In this document: in pieces, positions 23,641 through 35,200 of the stretch
Position numbering within the stretch: the stretch's first letter is position 1
Layout: each line of letters opens with the position of its first letter
Origin: Tubiluchus corallicola
Taxonomy: Eukaryota > Priapulida > Priapulimorpha > Priapulimorphida > Tubiluchidae
Reading direction: 5' to 3'
Assembly (NCBI GenBank): GCA_030141605.1
Contig: JAQGDQ010000554.1
Location: 1-64,000, forward strand
Length of the DNA stretch: 64,000 nucleotides
Position numbers and translations under genes: made by a program
Notes under the pieces: generated by a model
Told to the model about the DNA's origin: nothing
Seen by the model: only the letters and a program-made list of their open reading frames with translations
Databases searched by the model: none

Positions 23641-24674
23641 GATTTTGCATGCCACTTACTTGGTACTTACTCGACAGGTTTTACATTTTAGATAACAGTC
23701 ATGGAACTCTATCTGTTTTTGAATTTTCCCACTTTATTTACTGTGACTTATTAACATGGTGACAACGTCTTCTGACAGAGTATTCCAAATAACAATGATT
23801 CGATGAGATAACAGGAGTCTTATTATGTCAGTTTATTTTATCTTATTTATTATTATTATTATTATTTATATAATCTTATGATTGTACTACTTAAAGTTAC
23901 TAGCCAAACAGGACTATGACACTTGACAGGTACTACAACTAACCAAAGCGGCAGTGCAGTGTGCACAGAGGAATTCACGGAAAGTTAAGAGCTTATTTCT
24001 GCTATGGTCCTGAAAAATAAAAATCCCGTGCTGCCACCCTCTCAGTCCAGCAAATGTCAAGAAAATAAGTGACATCAAATCTACAATACATAGATCGCAG
24101 AACGTCAATCAGTTAGTGGGGGTCCACCTCGCAATGGCCTATCAGATGCTGTATTTTCGCTCTAATTGCTTTTCTATTGATGAGGCCTGGAACTTACTCC
24201 CAACCTCAAGGGTATTTGCACGTGAAGCACACAATAATATACAGAGAATCTGTGTGTTCATGATTGTTTTTACTTATTAAATTCATTAGATAGCAGTGAA
24301 AGAGAGTATAGAATGGTGAAGTGTTGTTCTTAGGGCACATGTATCGTGGATGCTCGGTACCCAGAAGGGTTAGAAGTCCAGCTCATTTGTTTCCCCAATC
24401 CAAAAATATGCACTTAGACAAGTATCACCAATGGATCGAAGCATGCGGGAGCCACAAGAACAACTCAACCCATTCAAAATTAATAAACATCCTGCTCTCT
24501 GCTCAAAGTTTCCTAATGTTTTACTGTTACTACTGGCTACATGTAGAAATGTGGCGTGCTAATGCTACTAATGAAGCCACACATTTTTTATTCAAAATTA
24601 AATACATTGTCCATCATTCCAAATTATGTTTCAATTGGAATTTATATTTTTTTCAGATTACTAAAGCTATTTTA

Positions 24675-26579
24675 ATGGATGAAGGTGCAAGTGTGTGCTG
24701 GGTGCCAGACTCCTTACTATTACATATCTTCAAGAACTTACAAGCTAAGCATCTTCTTAATGCTGGTCAAGTGTGTAAGCGTTGGTATATTGTTAGCCTA
24801 GACGAACTGTTATGGAAAGATCTATTCTACAGAAATTTCCACATAAGTCGCAATGTTGGCATGGCACCAGGAAAGTTTTCCTGGTACAGCGAATACAAGC
24901 GTTTATATTACCGTACACCTTTAATTCAGACCGAGGTGTTGAAAGCTCATACAGATCAAGTACTTCACGTATCATTTTCACGTAATGGCAAATATTTTGC
25001 CACGAGTTCTAAAGATGGTTTTGTGAAATTGTGGAATGCGGTCACCCCCAGTACAGTTAAGTACAGCCAAGACATGAAAACGTTCTGCTGGAAGTATACA
25101 CAGTTTTCCCAGTTTAACGAAAGTGACACAAAACTACTTGTATCAGGCGTCTACTTTGGTTCACATAGCACTTCAGGAGAAATAGCTGTTTTTAGCATCG
25201 AAGAGGGTGAGTTAGTTTTGCAGTGCAGAGTCATTAATAGACCGTATGACATATTTGGTACGTGGTATAATGACGAGTATTTATTTTCTGGTAATTTACA
25301 CTGGATGGGACATCTCGTTTCATGCTCTGCATTGTGGATAAACAGGGCTTCCCAAGTAACAGAGTCAGAGTGGGAGTGTGTTGTAAAACGAGTTTATAAA
25401 TTTTGTAATGTGAATGCTAGTTCTATCAGGACAGTAATGGTTGCCACCCCTTCCCAGTTCTCTACTTCGGATGTTGACGTAACTGAAGAAGATCTGACAG
25501 AGCAGGCAACAGCCGAAAAGGCATGTTCTAATAAAGTGAGACTCAAAGAAACAAGGGTGTTCGTAAATGGGATGTATCGAACGCGGCTTGTCCCAGAAGA
25601 TGTCAGTACAAATAATTCGTTGAGAGAAAGTCGATCCACTAGTCAGCTGAGTGCCAAAATTGAATATGATGAACATTATAGGAATGCAGAAAGTCGTCTG
25701 TCCTACACTTTGGATGAAGAAGAAGAAAGTACTGCTCTAACGAGTGATGCCGCTGCCACTTTTTCTACAGCTGAATCTTCTTCTTCTCTACAAACAGGAA
25801 GCATCGATTTTGAATCAGAAGATGACCTTGATGAACCACCATTTAGGCGATTCTCTGGTGAGCTGCAGCTGCTCGATCAACGGGATAAACTACTAATTTT
25901 TACAACCGGTTCTAAGACTTATACGCCCCACCAGATAGGAATAAAGGTCATCCAAAATCTGGCCATGGAGAAAACGCATGCTGCAAGACCCCCAAGACTA
26001 ACAGATCTAGGCGTTCGGATGCTACCTAATGATGGAGAAGAACATGGAGGACATCACTTGCCAGGTAACTTTGACCTGGAAAATTTAGAACAATCTTTTG
26101 ATGATATTGATTACTTGATCGATCTAAATGGCCATATTATTGGAATGGGTCTTTCTCCAGATAACCGTTTTCTTTATGTAAATGTAAGGCCATGGCCGGA
26201 AGGATGCGAGATAGAGAATCCTTTGGATCCGCCCCCAATTGCACAAGAAATTGACATCCGCGTTATCGACTTGTTGACAATGCGGCAGGTTGGTACGATG
26301 CACAGATGTCATAAAGCGTATACGCCAAATAATGAATGCTTCTTCATCTTTCTTGATGTGTGCAAGGAGTATGTTGCTAGTGGAGCAGAAAATAAGAATG
26401 GGCACTTGTGGGACAGGCATTATGGCACGTGCATTGCAAAGTATCCTCATCAAGACGTAGTTAACTGTGTGGCATTCAACCCCGTGGACAATGAAATGTT
26501 AGTTACTGCTAGTGATGATAACACAGTCAAAGTCTGGCTGTCTCGACATCATGTGGCAAAGTTGAAGCGAAAGTCTTAA
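24675..26579 (+). CDS. FBXW5: FBXW5, F-box/WD repeat protein 5
   Basis: Substrate receptor for SCF and CUL4-DDB1 ubiquitin ligases; the vertebrate protein acts on targets such as SASS6 and EPS8 (family knowledge). The 634-residue product starts MDEGASVCWVPDSLLLHIFK, matching the vertebrate start MDEG. The F-box is at about residues 8-55 (PDSLLLHIF...VCKRW...DELLWKDLFYR). WD repeats follow: LKAHTDQVLHVSFSRNGKYF...KLW near residue 90, and a C-terminal block HGHIIGMGLSPDNRF-like (NGHIIGMGLSPDNRFLYVN), YTPNNECFFIFLD, HLWDRHYGTCIAKY and VTASDDNTVKVW. It is longer than the vertebrate protein (566) because of an acidic/Ser-rich insert around residues 260-400. The whole CDS is one exon. An acceptor (AG 24655-24656) 18 bases before the ATG implies an untranslated leader exon, so the open frame further upstream is intronic. 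Confidence 0.97.
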   Translation: MDEGASVCWVPDSLLLHIFKNLQAKHLLNAGQVCKRWYIVSLDELLWKDLFYRNFHISRNVGMAPGKFSWYSEYKRLYYRTPLIQTEVLKAHTDQVLHVSFSRNGKYFATSSKDGFVKLWNAVTPSTVKYSQDMKTFCWKYTQFSQFNESDTKLLVSGVYFGSHSTSGEIAVFSIEEGELVLQCRVINRPYDIFGTWYNDEYLFSGNLHWMGHLVSCSALWINRASQVTESEWECVVKRVYKFCNVNASSIRTVMVATPSQFSTSDVDVTEEDLTEQATAEKACSNKVRLKETRVFVNGMYRTRLVPEDVSTNNSLRESRSTSQLSAKIEYDEHYRNAESRLSYTLDEEEESTALTSDAAATFSTAESSSSLQTGSIDFESEDDLDEPPFRRFSGELQLLDQRDKLLIFTTGSKTYTPHQIGIKVIQNLAMEKTHAARPPRLTDLGVRMLPNDGEEHGGHHLPGNFDLENLEQSFDDIDYLIDLNGHIIGMGLSPDNRFLYVNVRPWPEGCEIENPLDPPPIAQEIDIRVIDLLTMRQVGTMHRCHKAYTPNNECFFIFLDVCKEYVASGAENKNGHLWDRHYGTCIAKYPHQDVVNCVAFNPVDNEMLVTASDDNTVKVWLSRHHVAKLKRKS

Positions 26580-26767
26580 TAGAATGTTTGTAATTGTGCT
26601 AGCAGCCTTTGCTATTTTGCTACTTTTGCTTGGACAAAACTGTCACTAGTGCAGTCTTATTTATGCGCTATTATAGTTGTTGTAATCTTCCATTTCATTT
26701 TTATAATGTGATAAGGTGAATCAGAAATGCCACAGATGGCTATTGAAGAGATGTGTTTGACGACTAA

Positions 26768-26805
26768 AATAAATTACCTTGTTCTTTGTTGCAGTGTGGA
26801 ATAAA
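26768..26805 (+). terminator. FBXW5 polyadenylation signals
   Basis: Two AATAAA hexamers (26768-26773 and 26800-26805) lie about 190-225 bases after the FBXW5 stop codon. They are the first good candidates downstream. Confidence 0.6.
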
Positions 26806-29100
26806 AATAAGCCCAAACATCCGAAACAGTTATTCATTATAATGAGCATATAACATTATCCTAGAATAATGTGGTTCAGTTTTTTTGCACCTACTTTTCT
26901 GGTGACTTTAAGATGAGACTTGCATGTCAATGGAGACTTGCATGTTTATCTGGAGACAATTACGTTATTTCTTTCACGATTTTAATAGCATTTTTAGCTG
27001 CACTTCAAGTCAAGTTTACTTTATTTCAGGAAGGGTCTTTTCAAATACTTATACATAGATCTGTCAATAACTCAGGATCAATAATTAAAGAATTTTAAGC
27101 TGTTTGGTCTGCTCCATCTATTTGTATTTAGGATGGCAAGTCCTGGTGTAATATATCAACGTGTAATATGTATTTGAATCTGGGTCTGTTACCGTTAAGT
27201 TTTATTATCAATATTGACTTACGTCTTGCAGTTTTAGCAAAAAGTATGAACACGAGTTGTTGCTTTTCTGTTTTATTAACTACTATGTTATGTGTACTAT
27301 GAAATTTTATTATTGTCGATGTCAGTGGTGAAGTGTACAAAGTATTTTAAGCATGCATTAAACACAGTGTGTTTTAGTTTTCTTTAAATTGAGCAAGCAA
27401 AATTATAAGCTTAGGAGTAGACTACTGTGCAGAAGTTGAATCTTGTCAACTGTGGTTTGTTACGTATTAATAGTTTTAAAACTGCCAGTACAGCCTTTTT
27501 TGAAAACCATTGAGTTTGTTGATGTCACTTCAAAGCTTAAGGTTGTGAAGATTGTAACAGCTTTGCACCATCAAGGCTCAATAGTGATTATGGTTTTTAG
27601 TTTGGTTGCTCTACCTCTCTTGTTTATCATTGTTTTTAACCCTTTGTGGTAATAAACTTGTTTTATGCAAAAGATATTTGTTGTTTTTGAGCATTGTAAA
27701 TTTTGCACTGCTTCATTAATGATTGATTACTTTATTACAAAATTATGTTCCAGTGGGGTATTGTAAGAAAAGTTTATATGAACAAATTATTCTATTAACT
27801 ATGAACACGCATAATATAACAACAGTCAAAGTATAAATTAATGTCATAAAACCATAAATCCTGGTTGCTGTTAAATTTCTAAGATGGCAAAGATGGACTT
27901 TACAAACCTAAAGAGCATGTGTGACTTGTTTTATGTACAAATACATGTAAACTGCTTTTAAGCCGTGTACTCTGTTTAAAACTTCATTAATTGAATCTTA
28001 GTGAACTGTGTATCTGTTTACCTGCAGTACTGGTAAAAATAATAAATTCCAATCACATTGGTGAAACACTAACAACAAAACATCTGTTATTATTATTATT
28101 ATTACTCCTGCTATTATTATTATTATTTTTATTATTAGTAGTATTAATATTGTTGTTATTATTACTACTGCTATAATAAAAATTATTATTAAAACAACTA
28201 AATTACTCTGATTTACTCAACTACGATACCAAATGCTAAAGTAGCAGAAGTCAAAAAGTTTGTTTACTACAAAAAAGGGTAGGGCTATTGCTTAAGCGTG
28301 CTTGCGTGAAATGTGTTCTTCTACTGCTAAAGAATTTAGAGTAACTTCTGACTTAGTAACTTAAGGGTAATTAAGGGTATGGATATCGCTAAATATCAGT
28401 TCGTTGAAACTTTTATCGTTGCTTGCACTTTATTTTGCTTTAGTGAATAAAGAAAGCCTTACCAAGTAGGAACTTTCTCATTAATTTCTACTCTAGTTAG
28501 CATGATGCTGAAAACTTGTGTGTTTATGAAAATAATTTTTATTATTTGCTTTCTATGCCATAAACGAGTTTGTGTAATTTGTTTAGTGATTTCTTATGTG
28601 CTTTATTAATTTATGGGTTAGTCTGTGTTGTTATTTTGTGTTTGTTGCGTTTGGGTTATTAACATATACTAGTTACTACATAAAACTTTTAAAAGTACAT
28701 TACGTGATTAGCTCTAAATGCCTATGTCTTAGGCCTACGTGCGTTACGATGCTTATTTGTGTTTGACTGTATTATCATAATGATAATGTTCATTGCATTA
28801 TTTGCTCTGCCATTAATTGCTTATTGTCTTTGCTGATTATGGTGTTTGGCTCATTGAGTTATTATTGGCTGATTTCCATATGTTTATTAGAGTAATATTT
28901 TATGCTTATTCAACTTGTTTATTGCAAGTTACTGACTTAGTGGCTTTCTCTGTTTGTTAAGTGCTTGTTACTTATTATGTTTGTCTATTTTATTGTATAT
29001 CATTTTTTACTTTATATTTTTAAATTTCAATTTTTCAATTAAATTCAGTTTTACTTTCTTAACATGAGTTAAAATATTAATTGTTATGTAAGAATTTCAA
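26806..29100. other. Intergenic stretch between FBXW5 and ACAD10
   Basis: AT-rich DNA without recognisable genes. It contains a TTA/ATT-rich simple repeat (28082-28200). The last few hundred bases are unusually TTA/TTG-rich. I see no RNA gene or transposon ends. Confidence 0.5.
28082..28200. repeat. (TTA/ATT)n-rich simple repeat
   Basis: Imperfect TTATTA and TTATTG triplet repeat of about 115 bases. Confidence 0.8.
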
Positions 29101-29141
29101 CGTAACTAAGAAGTAGGGGTGAACATTGAACGACTGTATAT

Positions 29142-29150
29142 TATATAAAG
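29142..29150 (+). promoter_or_regulatory. Possible TATA box of ACAD10
   Basis: TATATAAAG lies 120 bases before the ACAD10 ATG. If used, transcription would start near 29175, giving a leader of about 95 bases without introns. Chance occurrence is quite possible in such AT-rich DNA. Confidence 0.3.
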
Positions 29151-29269
29151 GAGAGTGCTCTAGTTACATAGATCTAATTACTAGTGCTTTTGTAAATTAG
29201 TAACATTGTTAAAAAGCCACCAGTAGATTTGTCAGTACAACGATTTCGCTCTGATTGTTGTTTCTAGCC

Positions 29270-32200
29270 ATGCTAAGACTCTCATTACTGACGTCGCGTT
29301 CAGTTTCCTGCTTTGTAAATTACACAGAACAGCTGATGTCCTACAGTTTTCCCAGAGCAAATGTCTGCATGCAGCAGATTCGCGCCATGTCAACTTCAAA
29401 AAATGACCATCGGTCAAAGTACAAGGCGGTGATATTTGACATGGGAGGAGTGATGCTTCCTCAGCCTCAACGGTATTTTAAAGGTACATGTATCGTCATC
29501 ATCATTCAGGCTGAGTTCGACTTTTGGTGATACATTTTTATTTATATAAAACATGGTGATATAATTAAAAGGTTAATGATGTTTACAGCATAAATTACAA
29601 GAACTATTAAAGTGAATTTCTCTTTACTGTTGTGCATAATGAACTTACATTAATGTGATCACAATGATTTTTTATAATTTGGCAGAATTTGAGGAAAGAC
29701 ATGGACTTCCAAATGGCTTTATAGAAATGGTCATCATGGCTAAAGGTGACGGAGGGTCTTTCCGACAACTCGAAAGAGGGGAAATTAATTTACAGGAATT
29801 CATGCCATTATTCGACAAGGAATGTTCGGAAATGGTAAGTCTAGGATACCTGGCTGAATGTAGTATCTGGTTTGGTATGCTTGAAGAACTTGTTTCTCTT
29901 TAAATTGCCTGGTTTGCATATCACCTTTTGTCTCTCAAGAAAATAAAACATGGTTAAACAATTTAGCATCCGTTATTGAAAATATCAATACATCAAAAAT
30001 TATAGCAGATTCATGGGTGGTAAAGTTTTATTCTTTCTTACAAAAAACAAAAAACAGATATTTCAAAGTCCGTTATCACGGTTTTCATCATCAGTGTTAC
30101 GTAGGCAATATTGCAAGCCTAGAAATGGTAGATAGAAGAAAAAGCCCTAACAAAAATACAGAAAAAGTGCCCTCCCTACTACCAGCATCATCGCCCCAAT
30201 GACCCCAAAAATCCCAACGACCAATTACATTAATCGAAGAGCATTATACACATAAATAATAATTTAACTGATATATCTAACCGTGTTTTTTGTTTTTTTT
30301 TGTAAGAAAGAATAAAAGTTTACCATCCATGAATCCATCTATGATTTTTGTCGTGTTGAAAAAGTGTCTCTTTAATTAATACAGACTTGTTTTCGTTATT
30401 GTAATTTACACACGCGTGTTATTGAAGAAAAACTGCAGCATTCAGTGAATTTACCGTTGTTTGATTGCATTTATTTCACACCTGTTTTCTTTCATTTCAT
30501 TTATAACTTGGTTTGCAAGTATTAAAAAAAGCTAAATATTTTTGCCTAGTACTTTGGACATAGTTGACAAGTTTCATGTGCATTGCTGTACTAACATAGT
30601 TACAGTTTAGATTTAGATTTATTTATTCATCCATTTAGTACAATACAACAAAATACAAGTTACATAATTACAAATTCACAATGCATTGCAGTACTATGAG
30701 CGTCGCAGAAGAAATTAACTTATGAGCTACGCTCATCATGGATAAGACATAAACAACAATAAAAAATACGTTAAATGGAGCGAAGATAAGCTCACAATTG
30801 ATGCAGCAGCTGGATTCTGGCTATGTCTATCGTATAAATACTTTGAATGGTTTTGGACTGGGTTAGTATCCAGGCATGTGTTTATACATTGCAAAGATAG
30901 TTGCAAATACATTGGGTGGGGCTTAATAGACTCACAATGGATGGAAATGTTTTCAATTGTTGTCATCCATTTCTATTAGTCGAATGAATCTATTAGCCAA
31001 CAGATGTAATATTACTAGTATAGAAGTATGAGTCATTACTGCTCACTTTAGTGCTGAAGTGTATGCTCTACTCAAAGTTAAGCCAATGTTATTAGTTGCT
31101 CTGTGATGTTTATGCTTGTAAAGTCACAAAAAATAATGGCAATTTATTGTCGATGCATCGCCATAACAGCAACAGTTAACTGACTAACCGTTTTGTGAAA
31201 AGTAGCAAGAGCTGCAAAAGGAAACAGCTAACAACGAGGTTAATTGCAGCAGATGAGTGGGTGAGAGATTCAAAAGCAAAACTGCTGTGCTGATGTATTA
31301 ATGCATGACAAACGAAACTGTACTTAATAAGATTGTTTCTACTTAAATGTTAGTGTATAAAGGTGACGTAAAAGTAGTAAAAGCTCTTTCGTAATGCACA
31401 ATTCTTATTTTATTTTATTCACTTATTTATTTTAAGTATGTGAAGGAAAAATATTGAGTCAATAATTTGGAGCCATTTGCATCAATTGTTGACAGGTTTT
31501 ATATACATTTGAATAGGAGTGGCTTGTACAAACGTTTTTGAGTCAATTACGCGACATTATATGAACCGTGAGTCCGTAAATGGCACCTGCTGTAGCAAAA
31601 TTGATTGTGAGTTATATAGAAAAACAAAATTTTTCTTTGTAACTATACAAGTGGAAGGTGGATGAGCATGTAGATAGAAAAAAATTTACATTGATAGTCA
31701 TTTCTTTCCTTGTTTACAGTTTGGCAAGGAGGTAAACGTTTCTGTTGTGATGGCCCAATTGGAAGAAAACAGACATCGAGAGCCTCGTCCTGAGATGGTC
31801 GACGCTGTACAGTGCATACGAGCTCAGGGACTGAAAACTGCCTTACTTACTAATAATTGGTTCTATAAAGACAGAGAAGCTTATATACCAATAGACCAGA
31901 GTTTATTTGATGTGGTGAGTAAGGAAAGTGTGTACTGTGTACTAATGTAGGGTACATAATAATGATCTCCAGATTATACTGGGCCGTTCTGTCCACAGGA
32001 GGTTGGCTAGGTATTGTGATTTTCTTGGCTATCATATTGAAGGCTTTAAAATGGCACCTGCTATGTTTATGTAAAGCACGCAAAATTAATTGTGTCCATC
32101 CATGTTGCCTGTGTGGTCTTGCACCTCAGGTGGTGGTGGTGGTATAGTTGTACTTTAGTAAACATCACAGAAATCATTTTCCTTCAGGACGTTTGCAAGA

Positions 32201-35200
32201 ACTTGTAGAATGGCCTTCATGGTTTACATGTTCAATTATGCCCTTGTCTCATCGTGAAAGAGAGATTTTGTTGAAATCATAATTTTACACTCCTTCAGTG
32301 GTTCATTGTTGAACACCTAACCCGGGTAACTAACAATTAGATTTAGCAAATTAGTCCTGTACACATATTTTTCAGCTGTTGTAATGAGTACTGTGACTTT
32401 GATAAAATTGCTTGCAGTGAATTACACACAAGCTATTGTCCTTATTAGCATAATTACATTTCTAGGTTGTACAGTCTTGCTTAGTTGGTGTGTGCAAACC
32501 TAATCCACAGATTTACCATCACACACTAGATCTACTAGATGTTAAGCCATCTGAGGCTGTATTTTTGGATGACATTGGTCAAAACTTGAAACCAGCTGCA
32601 CAATTGGGCATACATACAATAAAAGTAATGTCAGTTTCTACTGTTTAGTTCAGTTGCATTTTTTGAGTAGATGTCACCATACTAAAAGTTGAAGGAATTA
32701 TCCCAGCATATTAATGAAATGAGTAATAATCTACTATATTTTTTTCATACGAAATTTTTATCGAGAGAAATTAGGTGATGTGGTTCTTTTAAGTTATGAT
32801 GGGCAAAAATTTGTGACTTTTAAGTATTACACGTGTTTTGATGATAAATGCAAATTGAAGAAACTAAATTTTTATATATATAAATTATCTGTTCATTTCA
32901 TATTTATAATAATTTTTAAAATTGTGAGATTTTTCTCTAATTATTGCTTTCAGGTTGAGATTTGCTTAATTTCAAATGTTTACACTAAATTCCTTTAAAG
33001 AGTAGGTGTCTGGATAAATTGGTCAGTGCATGAATGAATGAATCAATCAATCAACAGCTGAACAAATGAGCGAACATATATACGTATCTGTATGCGAATT
33101 TTGCAGTATATTGATACTTATTTAATGATTTTAAGAACAACTATTCTTTTGATGTGCTTCATGCCTTCCTTGTTAAAAAAATGTAAGAAGTGCTTATTGA
33201 TCTTTACAAGGTTTTATGTTTTCAAATTTGTAGAAATATAGCTGCAGTTTGTGTAGACTGTACACATTTGCTGACATCAGCTTTGTTGTTTCATGCTATC
33301 CATAGTGTGAATCATTTTGTTGAAGCACTTAGAATTTTTTTGCCTATCATTTTATGCATATTACTTTATTTTTAAAGACTCAATGTGTTTAACATGGTTA
33401 TACATCTTAATTGTTTAGGTGCTTAATCCGACTCAAGCATTGTCTGCTTTATCGGAATTACTTGATTTTTCACTGAGCGGTTATTTTCGTGATACAGTGG
33501 CAATTAGACGACACCATCAGATTGATTTAGATAAACTTTTGTCCTATCTGCGAAATGTTCATCACATGTCAACAGATGGTATAGTATACTTTTGTAGACC
33601 CTTGTTTCATTGTGAAGACATATTTTGCTGAAGTTCTAATTTTACACTCCTTTAATGGCAAAATGTTGTTAGCACAGCAATTGTTTGCTTAAGAATGCAA
33701 AAATAGAGTTTGTTCGATTTTGAAGAGAAGACGCTTGCCAAACTTTTTTGAGAAGATTTTCAAAACTATTTTAAGAAATGCAATCAAATTATGTGGCCTT
33801 AACCCAATGATAGATTTTCATATATGGAGCTGTGGTCGAGTCAGAATTAATAACATAAAGATTTATTTGAAATCAGTAATTTATTGAAGGAGGAATTACT
33901 AGTATAAGAATTCAGACCTGTTCTTCCACATGAGTTGGTAGGCCAATTGGGGGAGCATCTTCTTTGTAAGTGGGAGGTTAATCATTCGAATCTTGGTCGA
34001 TTTGCAATTTTTAGTACCTTCCTCCATTTAGTTAATTAAGTGAAGTATTACATAGTATTGGTGGACATTTTAAAAACCTAAAGCTTTGTGTTGAAAGTTC
34101 ACTGTTTCTGAGTGTTTTTGGTTGAGTGACAAATTATCTTTTTTTTAATCAAAGGCCTAGTACCCAAATGAAATACAGCAAAAAGTCCCATTAACTGACT
34201 TTAGTAACTAATACTGTTACTGTTGGATTTCAGTTTCTGCTTTAGATAAAGCTATATCTTGCATTATGTTTAATCTGTTTTATATGTGAATTTTAATCTT
34301 GTCTTGAAGAGCAAAAATCTGATCTTTCAGTCCTAATTTCATAAATTTTGGTTGTCATACTTGTAGTTATATCTACCACTTTCTTGGTTTTTATAGATAT
34401 AATTAGATATGGATTAGATATAATCTAGCATAAGTGTATGTATTTCGTTCTTTTTTCCATTCAAGTTTGTTCTTAGAATAATTACGTTGTGGATGATTTG
34501 TCAATAAGGTTTTGGCAGTTTTGATTTTTAATAATTGAGTGATTTAGTCAGATTTTTACTCATTTATTTGATGCAGGACCTGTAAATTTACGGCAGTTTG
34601 CTCACGGTCAGTCTAATCCTACATATCTACTATCTTGTGGTGGGAAGAACTATGTGCTAAGGAAGAAACCGGTATGCTTTTTAGCCACTAATTTACAAAC
34701 AAGATCAGCATTAGATTTGCTAGTTATAAATTTCAATGGCTAAGGGCTCAGTTGTTTTTCTATATAGTTCTATTTTGTTCTGTTTGGCGGCCATTAATAT
34801 TTAATCATAATAGCCTAGCATATTTTCAAAATTTATTCACCATTCTGTTCATAGAAATTTCCGGCATTTCATAGAAATAGCTACAACTATGCTAATTAGC
34901 CATTTTATGTTATAGGTGTTACTAATTTATTTTTGTCGAAGATAATGCATACGATTATGTTATTTAGCCATTTTCTGTTACATATGTTACAAAGTTATTT
35001 TTGCCAAATATACCCAGATTTCTTTCCTTTCTAGCCAGGAAAGCTGTTGCCATCAGCTCATGCAATAGAAAGAGAGTTTCGCATCATGACAGCCGTGGGA
35101 AATCAGGGTGTGCCAGTGCCAAAATGCCATTTTCTCTGTGAAGATAATACGTATGTCCATTTCTTATGTTGATACTTTGTTGTACATCCATTTTTAATGA

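Larger units (their letters stand above)
19933..24656. other. Non-coding stretch between TMEM117 and FBXW5
   Basis: This region holds the TMEM117 3' UTR (possible poly(A) signal AATAAA at 20791-20796), an (AT)n run at 22115-22147, a CAACAA/GATGAT-rich patch near 22340-22400 and a LINE fragment near 23480-23640. All open frames are short, with no family motifs. The right end should contain the FBXW5 promoter and leader exon, which I could not place. Confidence 0.5.

Noticed and set aside
24321-24674. In-frame extension upstream of the FBXW5 start
   Set aside because: A strong acceptor (T-rich tract, CAG at 24654-24656) sits just before the conserved MDEG start, and the upstream residues match nothing in FBXW5. 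It is intron or upstream DNA.
30605-30760. Possible reversed LINE tail in ACAD10 intron 2
   Set aside because: It resembles a LINE 3' end in composition only; no coding motif is attached.
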